Origin: Gammaproteobacteria bacterium
GTDB lineage: Bacteria; Pseudomonadota; Gammaproteobacteria; Steroidobacterales; Steroidobacteraceae
Direction of reading: 5' to 3'
NCBI GenBank assembly: GCA_027366635.1
Contig: DAHXNE010000077.1
Span: 16,719 to 80,718, forward strand
Length of the DNA: 64,000 nt
Shown here piece after piece: positions 1-9,655 of the stretch; within the stretch, counting starts at the first letter, position 1; the number at the start of each line of letters is the position of its first letter. A program made the position numbers and the translations under genes. The notes under the pieces were generated by a model. That model saw only the letters and a list, made by a program, of their open reading frames with translations. It was not told the DNA's origin and ran no database searches.

Positions 1-907
1 GGGCGAAATGCAGCCGGTTGCCCTCCGCATAGGCGGCAAAGGCGTCGTCGTACTGCTGGCGATCCTCGCAGATCTTGCCCATGGCGAAGTCGAGCAGAAT
101 GATCTCGCGGGCGAGCCGGCCGGCGCGGCCGCGATAGGCCGTCTCGACCTGTCCCACCCAGGCGCCGTCCCGCGCGCGCTGCTGCTCGGTCTTGAACGCC
201 AGGGCCCGGGCATGGGTAGGGTCGAGCGCGAGCACGGCATCGAAGGCGCGCTCCGCGGCGGGTTCATCCCCCGTGTTGAGATCAATCAGCGCCTGGTTGA
301 CGAGGGTGTCCGGGTTGTTCGGCTTCAGGGCGCGCGCGCGCCGCAGGAGGGCGCGCGCCTCATCGAGGCGGTCGAGATTGAACAGCGCGAGCGCGAGGTT
401 GTTGAGGACATCCGGGTGATCGCCGCCGAGGGTGAGGGAGAGTTCGAGCGGCGCCAGGGCCTCGGCGTAGCGCTCGCGCTCCACGAGCAGCGCGCCGAGA
501 TTGCCGAGTGCCCGGGCGTGCTTCGGGTCGAGCGCGATGGCACGTCGGAAGCAGCGCTCGGCGGCATCGAGATCGCCGTTCCGGCCATACAACGCGCCGA
601 GGTTGGAATGCGTCTCGGCGCAGGCGGGGTCGTGATGAATCGAGACGGACCAGAACCGCTCCGCGTCCGCGAACAGGCCGAGCGCGAAGGCGGCCGCCGC
701 GCCCACGTTCCACAGCCGGGCGTTGCCGGGCTCGCGCTGCAGGGCCGCGCTGGCCGCGTGCAACGCCTCCCGATATCGCCCCTCATCATAGAGGCGTGCC
801 GCCGGCGCCGCCGGATCGAGGGGTTGTGGCGTGCGTGCCTGGGGGCCGCGGGCTTTGTGCCCGGCGCGGTGTTTCCCAGCTGGACGGGCGATGACAGGGC
901 TACTCAT
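1..907 (-). CDS. TPR-repeat protein, 3' end outside window (probably TPR/sulfotransferase family)
   Basis: Reading leftward from an ATG at 907, the frame is open to the window edge (302 codons), so the C-terminus is missing. After a basic, Pro/Ala-rich N-terminus of about 45 residues come successive tetratricopeptide repeats, with signatures such as HSNLGALYGRNGDLDAAERC and ALGNLGALLVERERYAEAL. The last visible part (REIILLDFAMGKICEDRQQY followed by DDAFAAYAEGNRLHF) resembles the linker that precedes the sulfotransferase domain in TPR-sulfotransferase proteins. That second domain is inferred, because it would lie outside. The gene follows flgL on the same strand by 71 bp, so it could be the last gene of the flagellar operon or the first of a flagellin-modification island. 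Long opposite-strand ORFs here are shadows. Confidence 0.75.
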   Translation of the reverse strand, partial: MSSPVIARPAGKHRAGHKARGPQARTPQPLDPAAPAARLYDEGRYREALHAASAALQREPGNARLWNVGAAAAFALGLFADAERFWSVSIHHDPACAETHSNLGALYGRNGDLDAAERCFRRAIALDPKHARALGNLGALLVERERYAEALAPLELSLTLGGDHPDVLNNLALALFNLDRLDEARALLRRARALKPNNPDTLVNQALIDLNTGDEPAAERAFDAVLALDPTHARALAFKTEQQRARDGAWVGQVETAYRGRAGRLAREIILLDFAMGKICEDRQQYDDAFAAYAEGNRLHFA

Positions 908-978
908 GGGAGTCGAAGGTCCTTAGGGTCTGCGCAGGGTGTTGGAGTCATCGGTGCGGCCGGGAGAGTACGCCACCG

Positions 979-2178
979 TCAGCTCACGTACTTGAAGAGG
1001 GACAGTCCCTCCATCGAGGCATAGGAGGCCTGGGCGGCCTGCAGCGCAAGCTCCTCGGTCGAGAGTTGTGTGGTCGCGGCGGCGTAGTTCGTGTCGGCGA
1101 GCTGGGAGATCGCGGTCTGGTAGTCCGTCTGCTGCGACTGGGCGCTCGATTGCGCGGCGCTCACCGCGTTGATGCGGCCCCCGACCGAGGCCTGGACCAG
1201 ATTGAAGTTATTGAGCGCGCCGGTGAGCTGCTCGCTGATGGTGTTGAGCTGCGTGGTGATCTGCGCCGAACTGAGCTGCGTGGAATTCAGGGTATCGATG
1301 GCGCTCGCAAGGGTCGAGAAGACGCTGGCGGTGCCGGCGGCGGCGACGGTGAACTGATCGCCGGTCGCCGGGACGCCGCTGAACGACAGCTGTATGCCCT
1401 TGAATCCGATCGTAAATGTTCCGTTGGAACTCGCCGCATAGGTGCCCGAGGCCACCGTCGCGCCCGTGGCATTCGTGACCTGATACTGCGTGGGGCTGGT
1501 GAACTCGATGGTGTACGTGCCCGGGCTCCAGGCGGACGGATTGGTGACCGTGCTCGAGCCGACCGCGGCCGTGCCGGTGTTGGTGGCAGCCGCCGTGGTG
1601 GTGAACGTACCGTTGCCCGCCGGAAGGTTCATGAAGACCGCGCTGCCGGTGTCACCGGCCGAGATGCTCTGATCGGGCGCGATCTGCACCTGATTGACTT
1701 CATTGGCGCCGGCATAGGTCACGGAAGTGCCGTTCTGGGTGAAGGGCTGCGTGCCGCTCGCATAGCCGGCGAACAGGTAGTTGCCCTGGCTGTCCTGGCT
1801 GTTGGCGGTGGCGACGAGCTGCTGCAGCTGCTGCTGCAGCTGGGTCGCGATGTCCTGGCGCTCCGTCGCGCTGAGCGAGCCATTGTTCGCCTGCTCGACC
1901 AGGCTGCTTGCGCTCTGCAGGATGTTCGTGGCGCTGGTGAGCGCCTGGGTTTCGAGCGTGAGGTTGCTGCTGGCGAGGTTGCCGTTGGTGACATATTGCT
2001 GCGAGGCGGACAGCTCCGTGTTGAGCTGGTTCACCTGGGTCATGCCCACCGGATTGTCGGCGGCGGTCTGCAGGGTGATGCCGGTCGACAGCTGCGTCTG
2101 CGTCTGCGACAGCGCCTGCTCCAGCGCATTCATCTGGTTGACGGCATCGTTCTGAAAAGACAGGGTGGAGATGGTCAC
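979..2178 (-). CDS. flgL: Flagellar hook-filament junction protein FlgL (HAP3)
   Basis: FlgL forms the outer of the two rings that join hook to filament and is exported by the flagellar type III apparatus. The protein is 399 aa and opens with the flagellin-like helix (TISTLSFQNDAVNQMNALEQ, then LSTGITLQTAADNPVG), with a matching C-terminal helix (TQLSTEELALQAAQASYASM). A Gly/Thr-rich beta module at about residues 200-282 interrupts the core and closely resembles one in the FlgK encoded next door. The start is GTG, 4 bp after the flgK stop, so it is probably translated by coupling. It is near the end of the flgB-to-flgL operon. Confidence 0.93.
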   Translation of the reverse strand: MTISTLSFQNDAVNQMNALEQALSQTQTQLSTGITLQTAADNPVGMTQVNQLNTELSASQQYVTNGNLASSNLTLETQALTSATNILQSASSLVEQANNGSLSATERQDIATQLQQQLQQLVATANSQDSQGNYLFAGYASGTQPFTQNGTSVTYAGANEVNQVQIAPDQSISAGDTGSAVFMNLPAGNGTFTTTAAATNTGTAAVGSSTVTNPSAWSPGTYTIEFTSPTQYQVTNATGATVASGTYAASSNGTFTIGFKGIQLSFSGVPATGDQFTVAAAGTASVFSTLASAIDTLNSTQLSSAQITTQLNTISEQLTGALNNFNLVQASVGGRINAVSAAQSSAQSQQTDYQTAISQLADTNYAAATTQLSTEELALQAAQASYASMEGLSLFKYVS

Positions 2179-2182
2179 GGTG

Positions 2183-4081
2183 CTATCCCATCGCGGTGAT
2201 GAGGGAATCGAACATCTGATGCGAGGCGGAGATGATCTGCGCCATCGCCTGATAGGCCTGCTGGTAGCTCAGCACATTGGCGGCTTCCTGGTCGAGATTG
2301 ACGCCATCGGCGTTGCTGAGCGCGGTGGTCGCAGCCTGATTGACGGTCTGCTGGGCACTGGCGTTGTTCTGCGCCTGCTGGGTGAGCACGCCGATCCGGC
2401 TCACGAGGTTGTTGGCCGCGCCGCTCACCGAGGTCGTGCCGCCATCGAGCGCGAGCGAGGACAGCCCCGAGATCATCGCGAGAATGTTGCTGTTGTCGCC
2501 GGTGTTCGCGCCGCTGTTCGGACTCACCGTGAAGGCATCGCCCGCCGCCGGCGTGCCGGTGAGGGTGAGCTGCTCGCCGGCGAAGGTGATGGGCGTTCCG
2601 CTGGTGTAGGTGCCGGTGGCGACCGTCCCCCCGGCGGCGTTCGTGACCGTGTATTGACTGGCGCTGCTGAAGGTCACCGTATAAGTGCCGGCCGTATAGG
2701 TGGCCGGATTGGTGACCCCGGCACTGCCGATCTGACCGGTGCCGGTATTGGTGCTGGCGGCGCTCGCCTGCACCAGGGCGGCGGCTGCGACCTGCGACGG
2801 ATCGGTGAGCTGCATCGAAAGGCCCGCGGTCGCGGCCGCCGTAGGCTGGATGAGGAAGCTGTCGTTGGCGCTCGGCGTGCCGCTGATGACGATGGACAGG
2901 CCCACGGCCTGGAAGGGATTGGCACTGGTGCCGGCGCCGCTCAGGGCGACGGCCTGGCCGGTGCTCGCATTGGTGAGCTGCCAGGCGCCGCCGGAGTACT
3001 GCAGCACGTAATTGCTCGCGGTGAGCGCACTCAGCGAGGTGCGGGTCGCACTCACCGTGGCGCTGCCCGAATTGCCGGCACTCGGCAGGACCTGCACGCC
3101 GCCCACCGTGAACATCGGTTGTCCGGCCGTGCCATTGGCGGTCATGCCGGCCTGCTGCTGCTGGTTGACGAGCGTCGCGATGGCGACGCTGATCTGACCG
3201 AGCTGGTTCTGCGTCGGATCGAGGATCTGGCTGCGCGCGCTCAGCAGCCCACCCAGCTCCCCGCCGGTCATCTGATTGGTGAGGTCGGTCACGCCGTTGG
3301 CAGTCTGCATTCCGACGTCGAGCTGACTGGGATCGTAGGTGCCCGGGATGGTGGTGAGCGTGGCGGCGGTGCTGCCCGAGACCAGCGCCTGACCGCTGCC
3401 GATGAACACATCGACCGCGCCTGTGCTCTGCGTCACGGTCTGCACCGACACATAGGTGCTCAGCTGGTTGATGAGGTTGTCGAGCTGATCGAGCAGCTGA
3501 GTCGGGGTCTTGCCGCTCGCCGCGTCGGCGCCGATCTGCTGATTGAGACCGGCGATATTGTTCGCGAGGGTATTGATCTGCGTGACATCGGTGCTGACCT
3601 GGGCCTCGAGCTGGGTGCCGTATTGGTCGATCTGCGAGTTGTAGGACTGCAGCTGCTGGGCGAGCGCCTGGCCCTGACTCAGCAGTCCCTGGCGTGCGGC
3701 GGTCGAGGTGGGCGAGGTGGACACCGACTGCAGCGCGTTGACGAAGCTCTGCAGGCTCGCCGAGAGGCCCGTGCTCGAGGCGCTCAGCATGTTGTCGATC
3801 TGCGCCGCCTGGGTGGCGAGCGTGTTGTAGCTGGAGTAGCTCGATTGCGAGGTATTCGCCTGCTCGGCCAACTGAGCGTTGTAGGCGCGGGTGATGCTCG
3901 CCACATCGACACCGCCGCCGACGTAGCCCGAGCCCATGAACTGTCCGGGCGCCTCGGTGAGATTGGCCGTCTCGGCGCTATAGCCGGGCGTCTCGACGTT
4001 GGCGATGTTATTGCTGGTGACGTCGAGCGCCTGCTGAAAGGCGAGCAGGCCGGAGACGCTGGTGGCGAGCAAGTCTGCCAT
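2183..4081 (-). CDS. flgK: Flagellar hook-associated protein FlgK (HAP1)
   Basis: FlgK is the first hook-filament junction protein. At 632 aa it is somewhat longer than the ~550-aa enterobacterial form. The N-terminus carries the rod/hook-family motif (DLLATSVSGLLAFQQALDVT, then SNNIANVETPGYS), and the C-terminus ends in the conserved coiled helix (VNLDQEAANVLSYQQAYQAM). A beta-rich Ser/Thr/Gly insert occupies roughly residues 300-525; its last ~80 residues (445-525) match the insert in FlgL. It lies between flgJ (13-bp gap) and flgL (4-bp gap). Confidence 0.95.
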   Translation of the reverse strand: MADLLATSVSGLLAFQQALDVTSNNIANVETPGYSAETANLTEAPGQFMGSGYVGGGVDVASITRAYNAQLAEQANTSQSSYSSYNTLATQAAQIDNMLSASSTGLSASLQSFVNALQSVSTSPTSTAARQGLLSQGQALAQQLQSYNSQIDQYGTQLEAQVSTDVTQINTLANNIAGLNQQIGADAASGKTPTQLLDQLDNLINQLSTYVSVQTVTQSTGAVDVFIGSGQALVSGSTAATLTTIPGTYDPSQLDVGMQTANGVTDLTNQMTGGELGGLLSARSQILDPTQNQLGQISVAIATLVNQQQQAGMTANGTAGQPMFTVGGVQVLPSAGNSGSATVSATRTSLSALTASNYVLQYSGGAWQLTNASTGQAVALSGAGTSANPFQAVGLSIVISGTPSANDSFLIQPTAAATAGLSMQLTDPSQVAAAALVQASAASTNTGTGQIGSAGVTNPATYTAGTYTVTFSSASQYTVTNAAGGTVATGTYTSGTPITFAGEQLTLTGTPAAGDAFTVSPNSGANTGDNSNILAMISGLSSLALDGGTTSVSGAANNLVSRIGVLTQQAQNNASAQQTVNQAATTALSNADGVNLDQEAANVLSYQQAYQAMAQIISASHQMFDSLITAMG

Positions 4082-4094
4082 GGTGGTGCGGCCT

Positions 4095-5024
4095 TCAGAG
4101 CGTACGGCTCAAGGGGGCTATCGGCCGGGCGGCGGCGAGCTTGAGCGGCTCGGCGCCGAGGACCTGCTGCACGGTCGCGGCCACCGCGGTGAGCTTGCCG
4201 GCATAGTTCGGATCGGTGGCGTAGCCGCCGCGCGCGAGCGCCGTGGCGAATGCGGCCACGTTATTGCCAGTATCGAGCGCGGCGCTGTAGCGCGGATCGC
4301 CGCTGAGGAGCGTGGCGTAGTCCTGAAAGCACCGCCCGCAGCTGTCGTAGGCGCGGAACTTCGCCTCGGTCGTGGTCGGGGTTGCGTGGATGTATTCCCG
4401 GGTCGGATCGGTGACACTCGGGCCCGCCCAGTCGGCGCCGGCCTTGATGCCGAACAGATTGTTGCTGCTCGCGCCGGCGGAGGTCTGCGGGATGCTGCGG
4501 CCCCAGTCGGTTTCGAGCGCGGCCTGCGCGACGAGCGCGACCGGGGTCACCCCGAGCTTGCGCGCCGTCTGCTCGGCGTCCGGCCAGATGGAGCGGGCGA
4601 AGGCGCTCTGCTGCGCCGGGGTGACCGGTGGCGTGCCCGCGGCCGCGCTGCTCGCGCTCGCGCGGGTTGCCGCCACGGCGGTGCTGGCCTGCGGCGCGTG
4701 CGCGCCGCCCGATTCGCGGCGCAGCTGCTGCACCAGCATCTCGGCCAGCCCGAAGGTGTGCTCCTTGCTCAGCTGAATGGACAGCTGCTGGTCGTACATG
4801 TCCTGGTACATGCGCGTTGCGCTCGAGCCGAGCAGCGGATCCTTGAAGTTCGCATCCTGCATGCTCTTGATCATCATATTGATGAACAGACTCTCGAACT
4901 GCTGCGCCGCGGCGCGCAGCGCCTTCGGGTTGTGGGTGGCAAGCTCATCGCGCAGCTCTGCCACCGAGCCGGAAGTGGCGGCGGCAGTTGGATCGACGAG
5001 CGGTGTGGCGAGCGGCAGCGTCAT
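4095..5024 (-). CDS. flgJ: Bifunctional FlgJ: rod-cap scaffold plus peptidoglycan hydrolase
   Basis: FlgJ caps the growing rod and opens the peptidoglycan layer for it. The 309-aa protein has the N-terminal rod-binding domain (about residues 30-105, with [20 protein letters not shown]), an Ala/Thr-rich linker, and a C-terminal glucosaminidase/muramidase domain (about 145-300) with the conserved glutamate in AALETDWG and a following NLFGIKAG motif. The start is set by an ATGA overlap with the flgI stop. The same frame stays open far upstream through flgI, but that extension is the shadow of flgI. Confidence 0.94.
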   Translation of the reverse strand: MTLPLATPLVDPTAAATSGSVAELRDELATHNPKALRAAAQQFESLFINMMIKSMQDANFKDPLLGSSATRMYQDMYDQQLSIQLSKEHTFGLAEMLVQQLRRESGGAHAPQASTAVAATRASASSAAAGTPPVTPAQQSAFARSIWPDAEQTARKLGVTPVALVAQAALETDWGRSIPQTSAGASSNNLFGIKAGADWAGPSVTDPTREYIHATPTTTEAKFRAYDSCGRCFQDYATLLSGDPRYSAALDTGNNVAAFATALARGGYATDPNYAGKLTAVAATVQQVLGAEPLKLAAARPIAPLSRTL

Positions 5025-6172
5025 ATCACGATCAGCTGCGCGCGCAGCGCGCCGGCCTCCTTCAGCGCTTCGAGGATCGCCACGAGATCGTCGGGCGTCG
5101 CGCCGACCGCGTTCACCGCACGCACGATGGCGTCGAGGTTCACACCGGCCGGGAACAGGAACATGTGCGCCTTTTCCTGCCGCACCTGCACGCTGCTGTG
5201 CGGCACGACGACGGTTTTTCCGCCCGTGCTGAACGGGTTCGGCTGGCTCACCGTGTAGTGCTCGGTGATGGTCACCGACAGCGAGCCGGTCGATACGGCC
5301 GCCGGCATCACCCGCACGCCGGAGCTGATGACGACCGTGCCCGTGCGCGAGTTGATGATCACGCGCGCCGGCGGCGTGCCCGGCTTGACGTGCAGATCCT
5401 CGAGCGCGGCGACGTAGGCCGTGCGCTGGCTCGGGTTCATTGGTGCGCGCACCCGCACCGACACCGCATCGAGCGCCTCGGCGGTACCGGCGCCGAAGGT
5501 GTTGTTGATGACATCGGTCAGGCGCGTCGCCGTCGTGAAGCTCGGGGTATCGAGATTGAGTGTCACGTACGGCAGGCTGTCGAAGTTCGTCGGCACCGAG
5601 CGCTCGACCGTGGCGCCATTCGGAATCGAACCGCTGCTCGGAATGTTCACCGTCACGCTCGACCCATCGGCCCCCTGCGCCGAGAAGCCGTTGACGAGCA
5701 CGCTGCCCTGGGCCATGGCGTAGATCTGCCCGTCGGCGCCGCGCAGCGGCGTCATGATGAGGCTGCCGCCGCGCAGACTGGTCGCGTTGCCGATCGAGGA
5801 CACTGTCACATTGATCGTCTGCCCGGGCTGGGCGAACGGCGGCAGCGTGGCATGCACGGTCACCGCGGCGACGTTCTTCAGCTGCGGGTTGGCATTGCTC
5901 GGCACCTGGATCCCGAACCTCGCCAGCATATTCTCGATGCTGAGCACGGTGAATGGGGTCTGCGTGGTCTGGTCGCCGGTCCCGTCCAGGCCCACCACCA
6001 GGCCGTAGCCGAGCAGATGATTGCCGCGCACGCCGGCCACCGTCGCCAGGTTGCGCACCGTCTCGGCCCGGGCCAGGCCGCAGCCGGCCGTGACGATCAG
6101 GGCGCCGCACAGCAGGCAGATCCGCGCCAGCGCCGCAAGATTCGCTCGTCCCTTGTGATTCAGTGTGCTCAC
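5021..6172 (-). CDS. flgI: Flagellar P-ring protein FlgI
   Basis: FlgI forms the periplasmic P ring around the rod. The 383-aa protein has a Sec signal peptide (hydrophobic stretch [20 protein letters not shown], likely cut after LARA) followed by the family signature [20 protein letters not shown] and GLDGTGDQT. The C-terminus ends [18 protein letters not shown] as in the family. It starts 12 bp after flgH and overlaps flgJ by 4 bp (ATGA). Confidence 0.96.
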   Translation of the reverse strand: MSTLNHKGRANLAALARICLLCGALIVTAGCGLARAETVRNLATVAGVRGNHLLGYGLVVGLDGTGDQTTQTPFTVLSIENMLARFGIQVPSNANPQLKNVAAVTVHATLPPFAQPGQTINVTVSSIGNATSLRGGSLIMTPLRGADGQIYAMAQGSVLVNGFSAQGADGSSVTVNIPSSGSIPNGATVERSVPTNFDSLPYVTLNLDTPSFTTATRLTDVINNTFGAGTAEALDAVSVRVRAPMNPSQRTAYVAALEDLHVKPGTPPARVIINSRTGTVVISSGVRVMPAAVSTGSLSVTITEHYTVSQPNPFSTGGKTVVVPHSSVQVRQEKAHMFLFPAGVNLDAIVRAVNAVGATPDDLVAILEALKEAGALRAQLIVI

Positions 6173-6184
6173 GAGTGCTCCGGC

Positions 6185-6868
6185 TCAAAAGGGCAGCCAC
6201 GGGAGGTTGAAGAAGCGCGACAGCAGGCCCGGACTGTTGGCGTCGTTCAAGGCGCCGGTCTGGCCGTAGGCGATGCGCGCATCGGCGACCTGTTGCGAGG
6301 AAATCGTGTTCTCCGGGGAGATGTCGATCGGCCGAATGACGCCCTCGAGGCGGATATATTCGTTGGCCTGATTGATTCGCGTCAGAGTCTGGCCGCGGAC
6401 CAAAAGGTTGCCATTGGGCAGCCGCTTGATGACGGTGACCTGGATGGCGCCCACCAGGCTGTCGCTTTGCTGGCTGCCTCCGGAGCCGGCGAACGTGTTG
6501 CCGTTGTCGATATTGCCGCTCAGGATCGACGCGCCGTGGATGGTCATCGGAATGCCGAACAGCGACGGCGCGGACAGCGAATCCTTGGTGGTCTTCGCCG
6601 TGTCGGTCTGCGAGCTGTTCTGCGCGGCGGTGGAGACATCGAGCAATACGGTGACGGTGTCGCCGACATTGGTCGCGGTCGGGTTCGCGAACCAGCCCTG
6701 ATCGTAGCCAGCGTGGAAAATGGCGCCGTTCGGCGCCGGCTGCGGCAGATTCGGCATGGCGAACGCCGGGCCGTGCCGCGCGGCCGGGCCGCTGGCGCAG
6801 GCGCCGAGCAGCGCGCTGGCGGCGGCCACCGTCAGGATGCGCACGACGACGAGGACTCGGGAATTCAC
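6185..6868 (-). CDS. flgH: Flagellar L-ring lipoprotein FlgH
   Basis: FlgH forms the outer-membrane L ring. I chose the GTG at 6868 because it follows a GAGG sequence at suitable spacing and gives 227 aa, the usual length; the frame is open further upstream only as a shadow of flgG. The lipoprotein signal has the lipobox LLGAC at about residues 20-24. The body carries typical FlgH features: GDTVTVLLD, then NGNLLVRGQTLTRINQANEY and RPIDISPENTISSQQVADAR. It begins 8 bp after flgG. Confidence 0.95.
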   Translation of the reverse strand: MNSRVLVVVRILTVAAASALLGACASGPAARHGPAFAMPNLPQPAPNGAIFHAGYDQGWFANPTATNVGDTVTVLLDVSTAAQNSSQTDTAKTTKDSLSAPSLFGIPMTIHGASILSGNIDNGNTFAGSGGSQQSDSLVGAIQVTVIKRLPNGNLLVRGQTLTRINQANEYIRLEGVIRPIDISPENTISSQQVADARIAYGQTGALNDANSPGLLSRFFNLPWLPF

Positions 6869-6876
6869 GCTGTGCC

Positions 6877-7662
6877 TCACATGTTCTGGGTGGCGTACTG
6901 CAGCATCGACGAGACGGTCTCGATGGCCTTGGAGTTCATCTCGTAGGCGCGCTGGGTCTGAATCATGTCGACCAGGGATTGCACGACATTCACGTTCGAG
7001 GACTCGAGCTCGCCCTGGCCGACCGTGCCGAGTCCGTCGGAGCCCGGTGACCCGGCTTGGGGCGAACCGCTCGCCGCGGACTGCAGCAGCAGGTTGTTCC
7101 CCTCGGGCTGCAAACCGGTGGGATTGATGAAGTTCGCCAGCTGAATCTGTCCGATCTGGGTGGTCGTCGTCTGGCCTGGCAGCACGACGCTCACGGTGCC
7201 ATCGGTGCCGATGCTGACGCTCTGCGCGCCCTGCGGGATGGTGATGGCGGGCTGTACGGTGTAGCCGTCGGCGGTGACGAGCTGTCCCTGTGCATTGACC
7301 TGGAAGCTGCCGTCGCGGGTGTAGGCGATCGTGCCGTCCGGCATCAGTATCTGAAAGAAGCCCTGACCCTGAATGGCCAGATCGAGCGGGTTGCCCGTCT
7401 CCTGGATACTTCCCTGGCTGTAGTTTTTCTCGGTGGCGACCAGGCGCACACCGGTCCCGATCGACAGGCCGGACGGGGACTGGGTGGTCTGTGTGGTGTC
7501 GGCGCCCACCTGGCCGAGGTTCTGATACAGGAGATCCTCGAAAACACCGCGGTCCGATTTGTAGCCGGTGGTGTCCACGTTGGCCAGATTGTTCGCGATG
7601 ATCGCCATCTCGGTGTTCTGGGCGTCCAGGCCGGTCTTGGCGGCCCATAATGCTGCGTCCAT
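6877..7662 (-). CDS. flgG: Distal rod protein FlgG
   Basis: FlgG builds the distal rod. It is 261 aa, the family length. The N-terminus (AALWAAKTGLDAQNTEMAII, then ANNLANVDTTGYKSDRGVFE) and C-terminus (LESSNVNVVQSLVDMIQTQR, then AYEMNSKAIETVSSMLQYAT) are the paired helices shared by axial proteins. It is 27 bp downstream of flgF. Confidence 0.96.
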   Translation of the reverse strand: MDAALWAAKTGLDAQNTEMAIIANNLANVDTTGYKSDRGVFEDLLYQNLGQVGADTTQTTQSPSGLSIGTGVRLVATEKNYSQGSIQETGNPLDLAIQGQGFFQILMPDGTIAYTRDGSFQVNAQGQLVTADGYTVQPAITIPQGAQSVSIGTDGTVSVVLPGQTTTTQIGQIQLANFINPTGLQPEGNNLLLQSAASGSPQAGSPGSDGLGTVGQGELESSNVNVVQSLVDMIQTQRAYEMNSKAIETVSSMLQYATQNM

Positions 7663-7689
7663 AGGAATATCCTCGTATTAAGACATCAA

Positions 7690-8430
7690 TTAACCGGGCT
7701 GAAGAAGCTGTCCCGAGGCGGCGGCGTTCGTGTCGGTGCTTTTCATCACCTTCACCTGCAACTGGAAGTCGCGGGCCAGGTCGATCATGTTCACCATGGC
7801 TCCCGCAATGTTCACGTTGCTCGACTCCAGCACGCCGGAGGCGAGGTGCACGCTGGCGTCGGCCGGTGCCTTGACGCCTTTGGCCAGCGTGAACAGGTCG
7901 TCGGATGCCGGCGTCAGGCTGTCCGGTGGGGGATTGACCAGCTTGATGCGCCCGATCGTCACCAAAGTGTCGGGGCCCTGGCCGGACGGGACCGCCGACA
8001 CGGTGCCGTCGGAGCCGATGCGCACCGAGGCGCTCGGCGGAATGCTGATCGGTCCGTTGGTTCCGAGCACCAGCTGTCCGGTGCTGGTGACCAGCATGCC
8101 GTCCGCTTGGATATGCAGATCGCCGTTGCGCGTATAGGCTTCCTGACCATTGGGACCCTGCACGGCGATGAAGCCCCGTCCCTGGACCGCCACGTCGAGC
8201 GGTCGTCCGGTGGTGATCATGGAGCCGGGCGTTTCATCCCATCCGGTCGTCGACTCGGTCGCGTAGACGCGCGAGGCGTAACCGCTGCCCTGTACCGCCT
8301 GGCTCTGGAACGCCGCCATCTCCGCCTTGAAGCCGACGGTGTCGACATTGGCGAGATTGAAGTTGTTCACCGCCTGAGCCTCGAGCAGCTCCTTGGCGCC
8401 GCTCATGGCCACGTACAGGGAGTTGTCCAC
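7690..8430 (-). CDS. flgF: Proximal rod protein FlgF
   Basis: FlgF is a rod protein. The start is a GTG at 8430, 2 bp after the flgE TAA and 7 bp after GAGGG; the resulting 246-aa protein starts with the expected DNSLYVAMSGAKELLEAQAV. The internal FlgF/FlgG motif (TTGRPLDVAVQGRGFIAVQG) and the C-terminal helix (LESSNVNIAGAMVNMIDLAR) are present. The frame stays open upstream over flgE, which is a shadow. Confidence 0.94.
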   Translation of the reverse strand: MDNSLYVAMSGAKELLEAQAVNNFNLANVDTVGFKAEMAAFQSQAVQGSGYASRVYATESTTGWDETPGSMITTGRPLDVAVQGRGFIAVQGPNGQEAYTRNGDLHIQADGMLVTSTGQLVLGTNGPISIPPSASVRIGSDGTVSAVPSGQGPDTLVTIGRIKLVNPPPDSLTPASDDLFTLAKGVKAPADASVHLASGVLESSNVNIAGAMVNMIDLARDFQLQVKVMKSTDTNAAASGQLLQPG

Positions 8431-8432
8431 GA

Positions 8433-9644
8433 TTACGCCCTCAGGACCGCCTGAATGGCCTGGCTCTGGGTGCTGATCATCTGGGCGTTGGCCTGGAAGT
8501 TCTGCTGCGCATTGATCATGTCGACCAGCTGCGTCGTGATGTCCACATTGGACTGCTCCAGGGCGCCGGACTGGACGGTGCCGAAGCCGGAGCCGCCGGC
8601 CACGCCGTTCACCGGCGAGCCGGACGCGTAGGTCTGCTGCCACTGGGTATTGCCGGTTTGCTGCAGGCCCTGGGGGTTGGCGAAATTCGCCAGCGCGATC
8701 TGCCCCAGCGTCGAGGTCTGGCCGTTGGTGAACGCGGCCTGGACGACGCCGGTGGAGCTGATGTTGATTCCGGTCAGGCTGCCGGTGGTGTAACCGTTCT
8801 GGGATTCCGAGTCGACGCCGAACGAGCTGCCATATTGGGTGGAGCTGCCGAGATTGAAACTGATGTTCATGGGAGCGGCGCCGGTGGACGGCGTATAGGA
8901 GCCGAAGCTCACCTGACCGTTGGCGGGCGAAATCAAGGCTCCCGAGCTCGAATATGTCAGCGTCTGCGGCGACCCGACCGAGGTGCCGTCGATGTACAAC
9001 TGGGCGTTCCAGGTGTTCGCGGTCGCGCCGTGGATAAAGTACAGCTGGGCGGTATGGGCGGCGCCCAGGGAGTCGTACACCGTCAAGGACGTCGTGTCGT
9101 TGTAGCTGTTCGAGTTGGTGGGCGAGAACGTCTGGGGCGGTGCCGTCGCGTTCGCCGGCAGATTGAGGGTCATGGTCGCCGTGGTGGTGGCTCGAGGCGC
9201 GACTTCGGCCGTGGACAGCTGCAGGTTGGACAGGCCGCCGGTATTGAACCCGCCGTTGCTCAGCGGCTGGTAGCCCTGGACGAGCTCGCCGCTGGAGGTG
9301 ACCAGATCGCCGTTCTGGTCGACCTGGAAGGCGCCGTTACGGGTGTAGCTCAGGGCGCCGTTGTTGCTGACGATGAAGAAGCCGTTGCCGCTCAGGGCGA
9401 GGTCGAGGTTGTCGGAGGTGGTATTGATGTTTCCCTGGGAGAACTGCTGAGCGATCGCGGCGGTCTGAACGCCGTTGCCGACCTGGGTCTGCGACAGGCC
9501 CTGCTGGGTCTGGGCGAACAGACTGGAGAATTCGGCGGTCGATTCCTTGAAGCCCGTGGTGTCCACGTTGGCGATATTGTTCGCAATGGTGTTCAGGTCG
9601 GTATTGGCGGCGTTGATCCCGGAGAGGGCGAGGTCGAGCGACAT
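8433..9644 (-). CDS. flgE: Flagellar hook protein FlgE
   Basis: FlgE is the main hook subunit (403 aa). The N-terminus (SLDLALSGINAANTDLNTIA, then NNIANVDTTGFKES) and the C-terminus (NVDITTQLVDMINAQQNFQA, then NAQMISTQSQAIQAVLRA) are the conserved axial helices. The middle is Ser/Thr/Gly rich, with the FlgE D2-type YDSLGAAHTAQLYF motif. It sits after flgD, the hook cap gene, with a gap of 11 bp. Confidence 0.96.
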   Translation of the reverse strand: MSLDLALSGINAANTDLNTIANNIANVDTTGFKESTAEFSSLFAQTQQGLSQTQVGNGVQTAAIAQQFSQGNINTTSDNLDLALSGNGFFIVSNNGALSYTRNGAFQVDQNGDLVTSSGELVQGYQPLSNGGFNTGGLSNLQLSTAEVAPRATTTATMTLNLPANATAPPQTFSPTNSNSYNDTTSLTVYDSLGAAHTAQLYFIHGATANTWNAQLYIDGTSVGSPQTLTYSSSGALISPANGQVSFGSYTPSTGAAPMNISFNLGSSTQYGSSFGVDSESQNGYTTGSLTGINISSTGVVQAAFTNGQTSTLGQIALANFANPQGLQQTGNTQWQQTYASGSPVNGVAGGSGFGTVQSGALEQSNVDITTQLVDMINAQQNFQANAQMISTQSQAIQAVLRA

Positions 9645-9655
9645 GGAGGACTCCT

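Noticed and set aside
8..1024. Plus-strand ORF of 338 codons
   Set aside because: It is the antisense shadow of the minus-strand TPR gene and overlaps the end of flgL; its sequence has no protein-like features.
2165..4144. Plus-strand ORF of 659 codons opposite flgK
   Set aside because: Arg/Gly/Ala-rich antisense shadow, common in GC-rich DNA; flgK on the other strand is certain.
4095..6200. A 701-residue FlgI-FlgJ type fusion
   Set aside because: The upstream part is flgI read out of frame; FlgJ homology begins at 5024.
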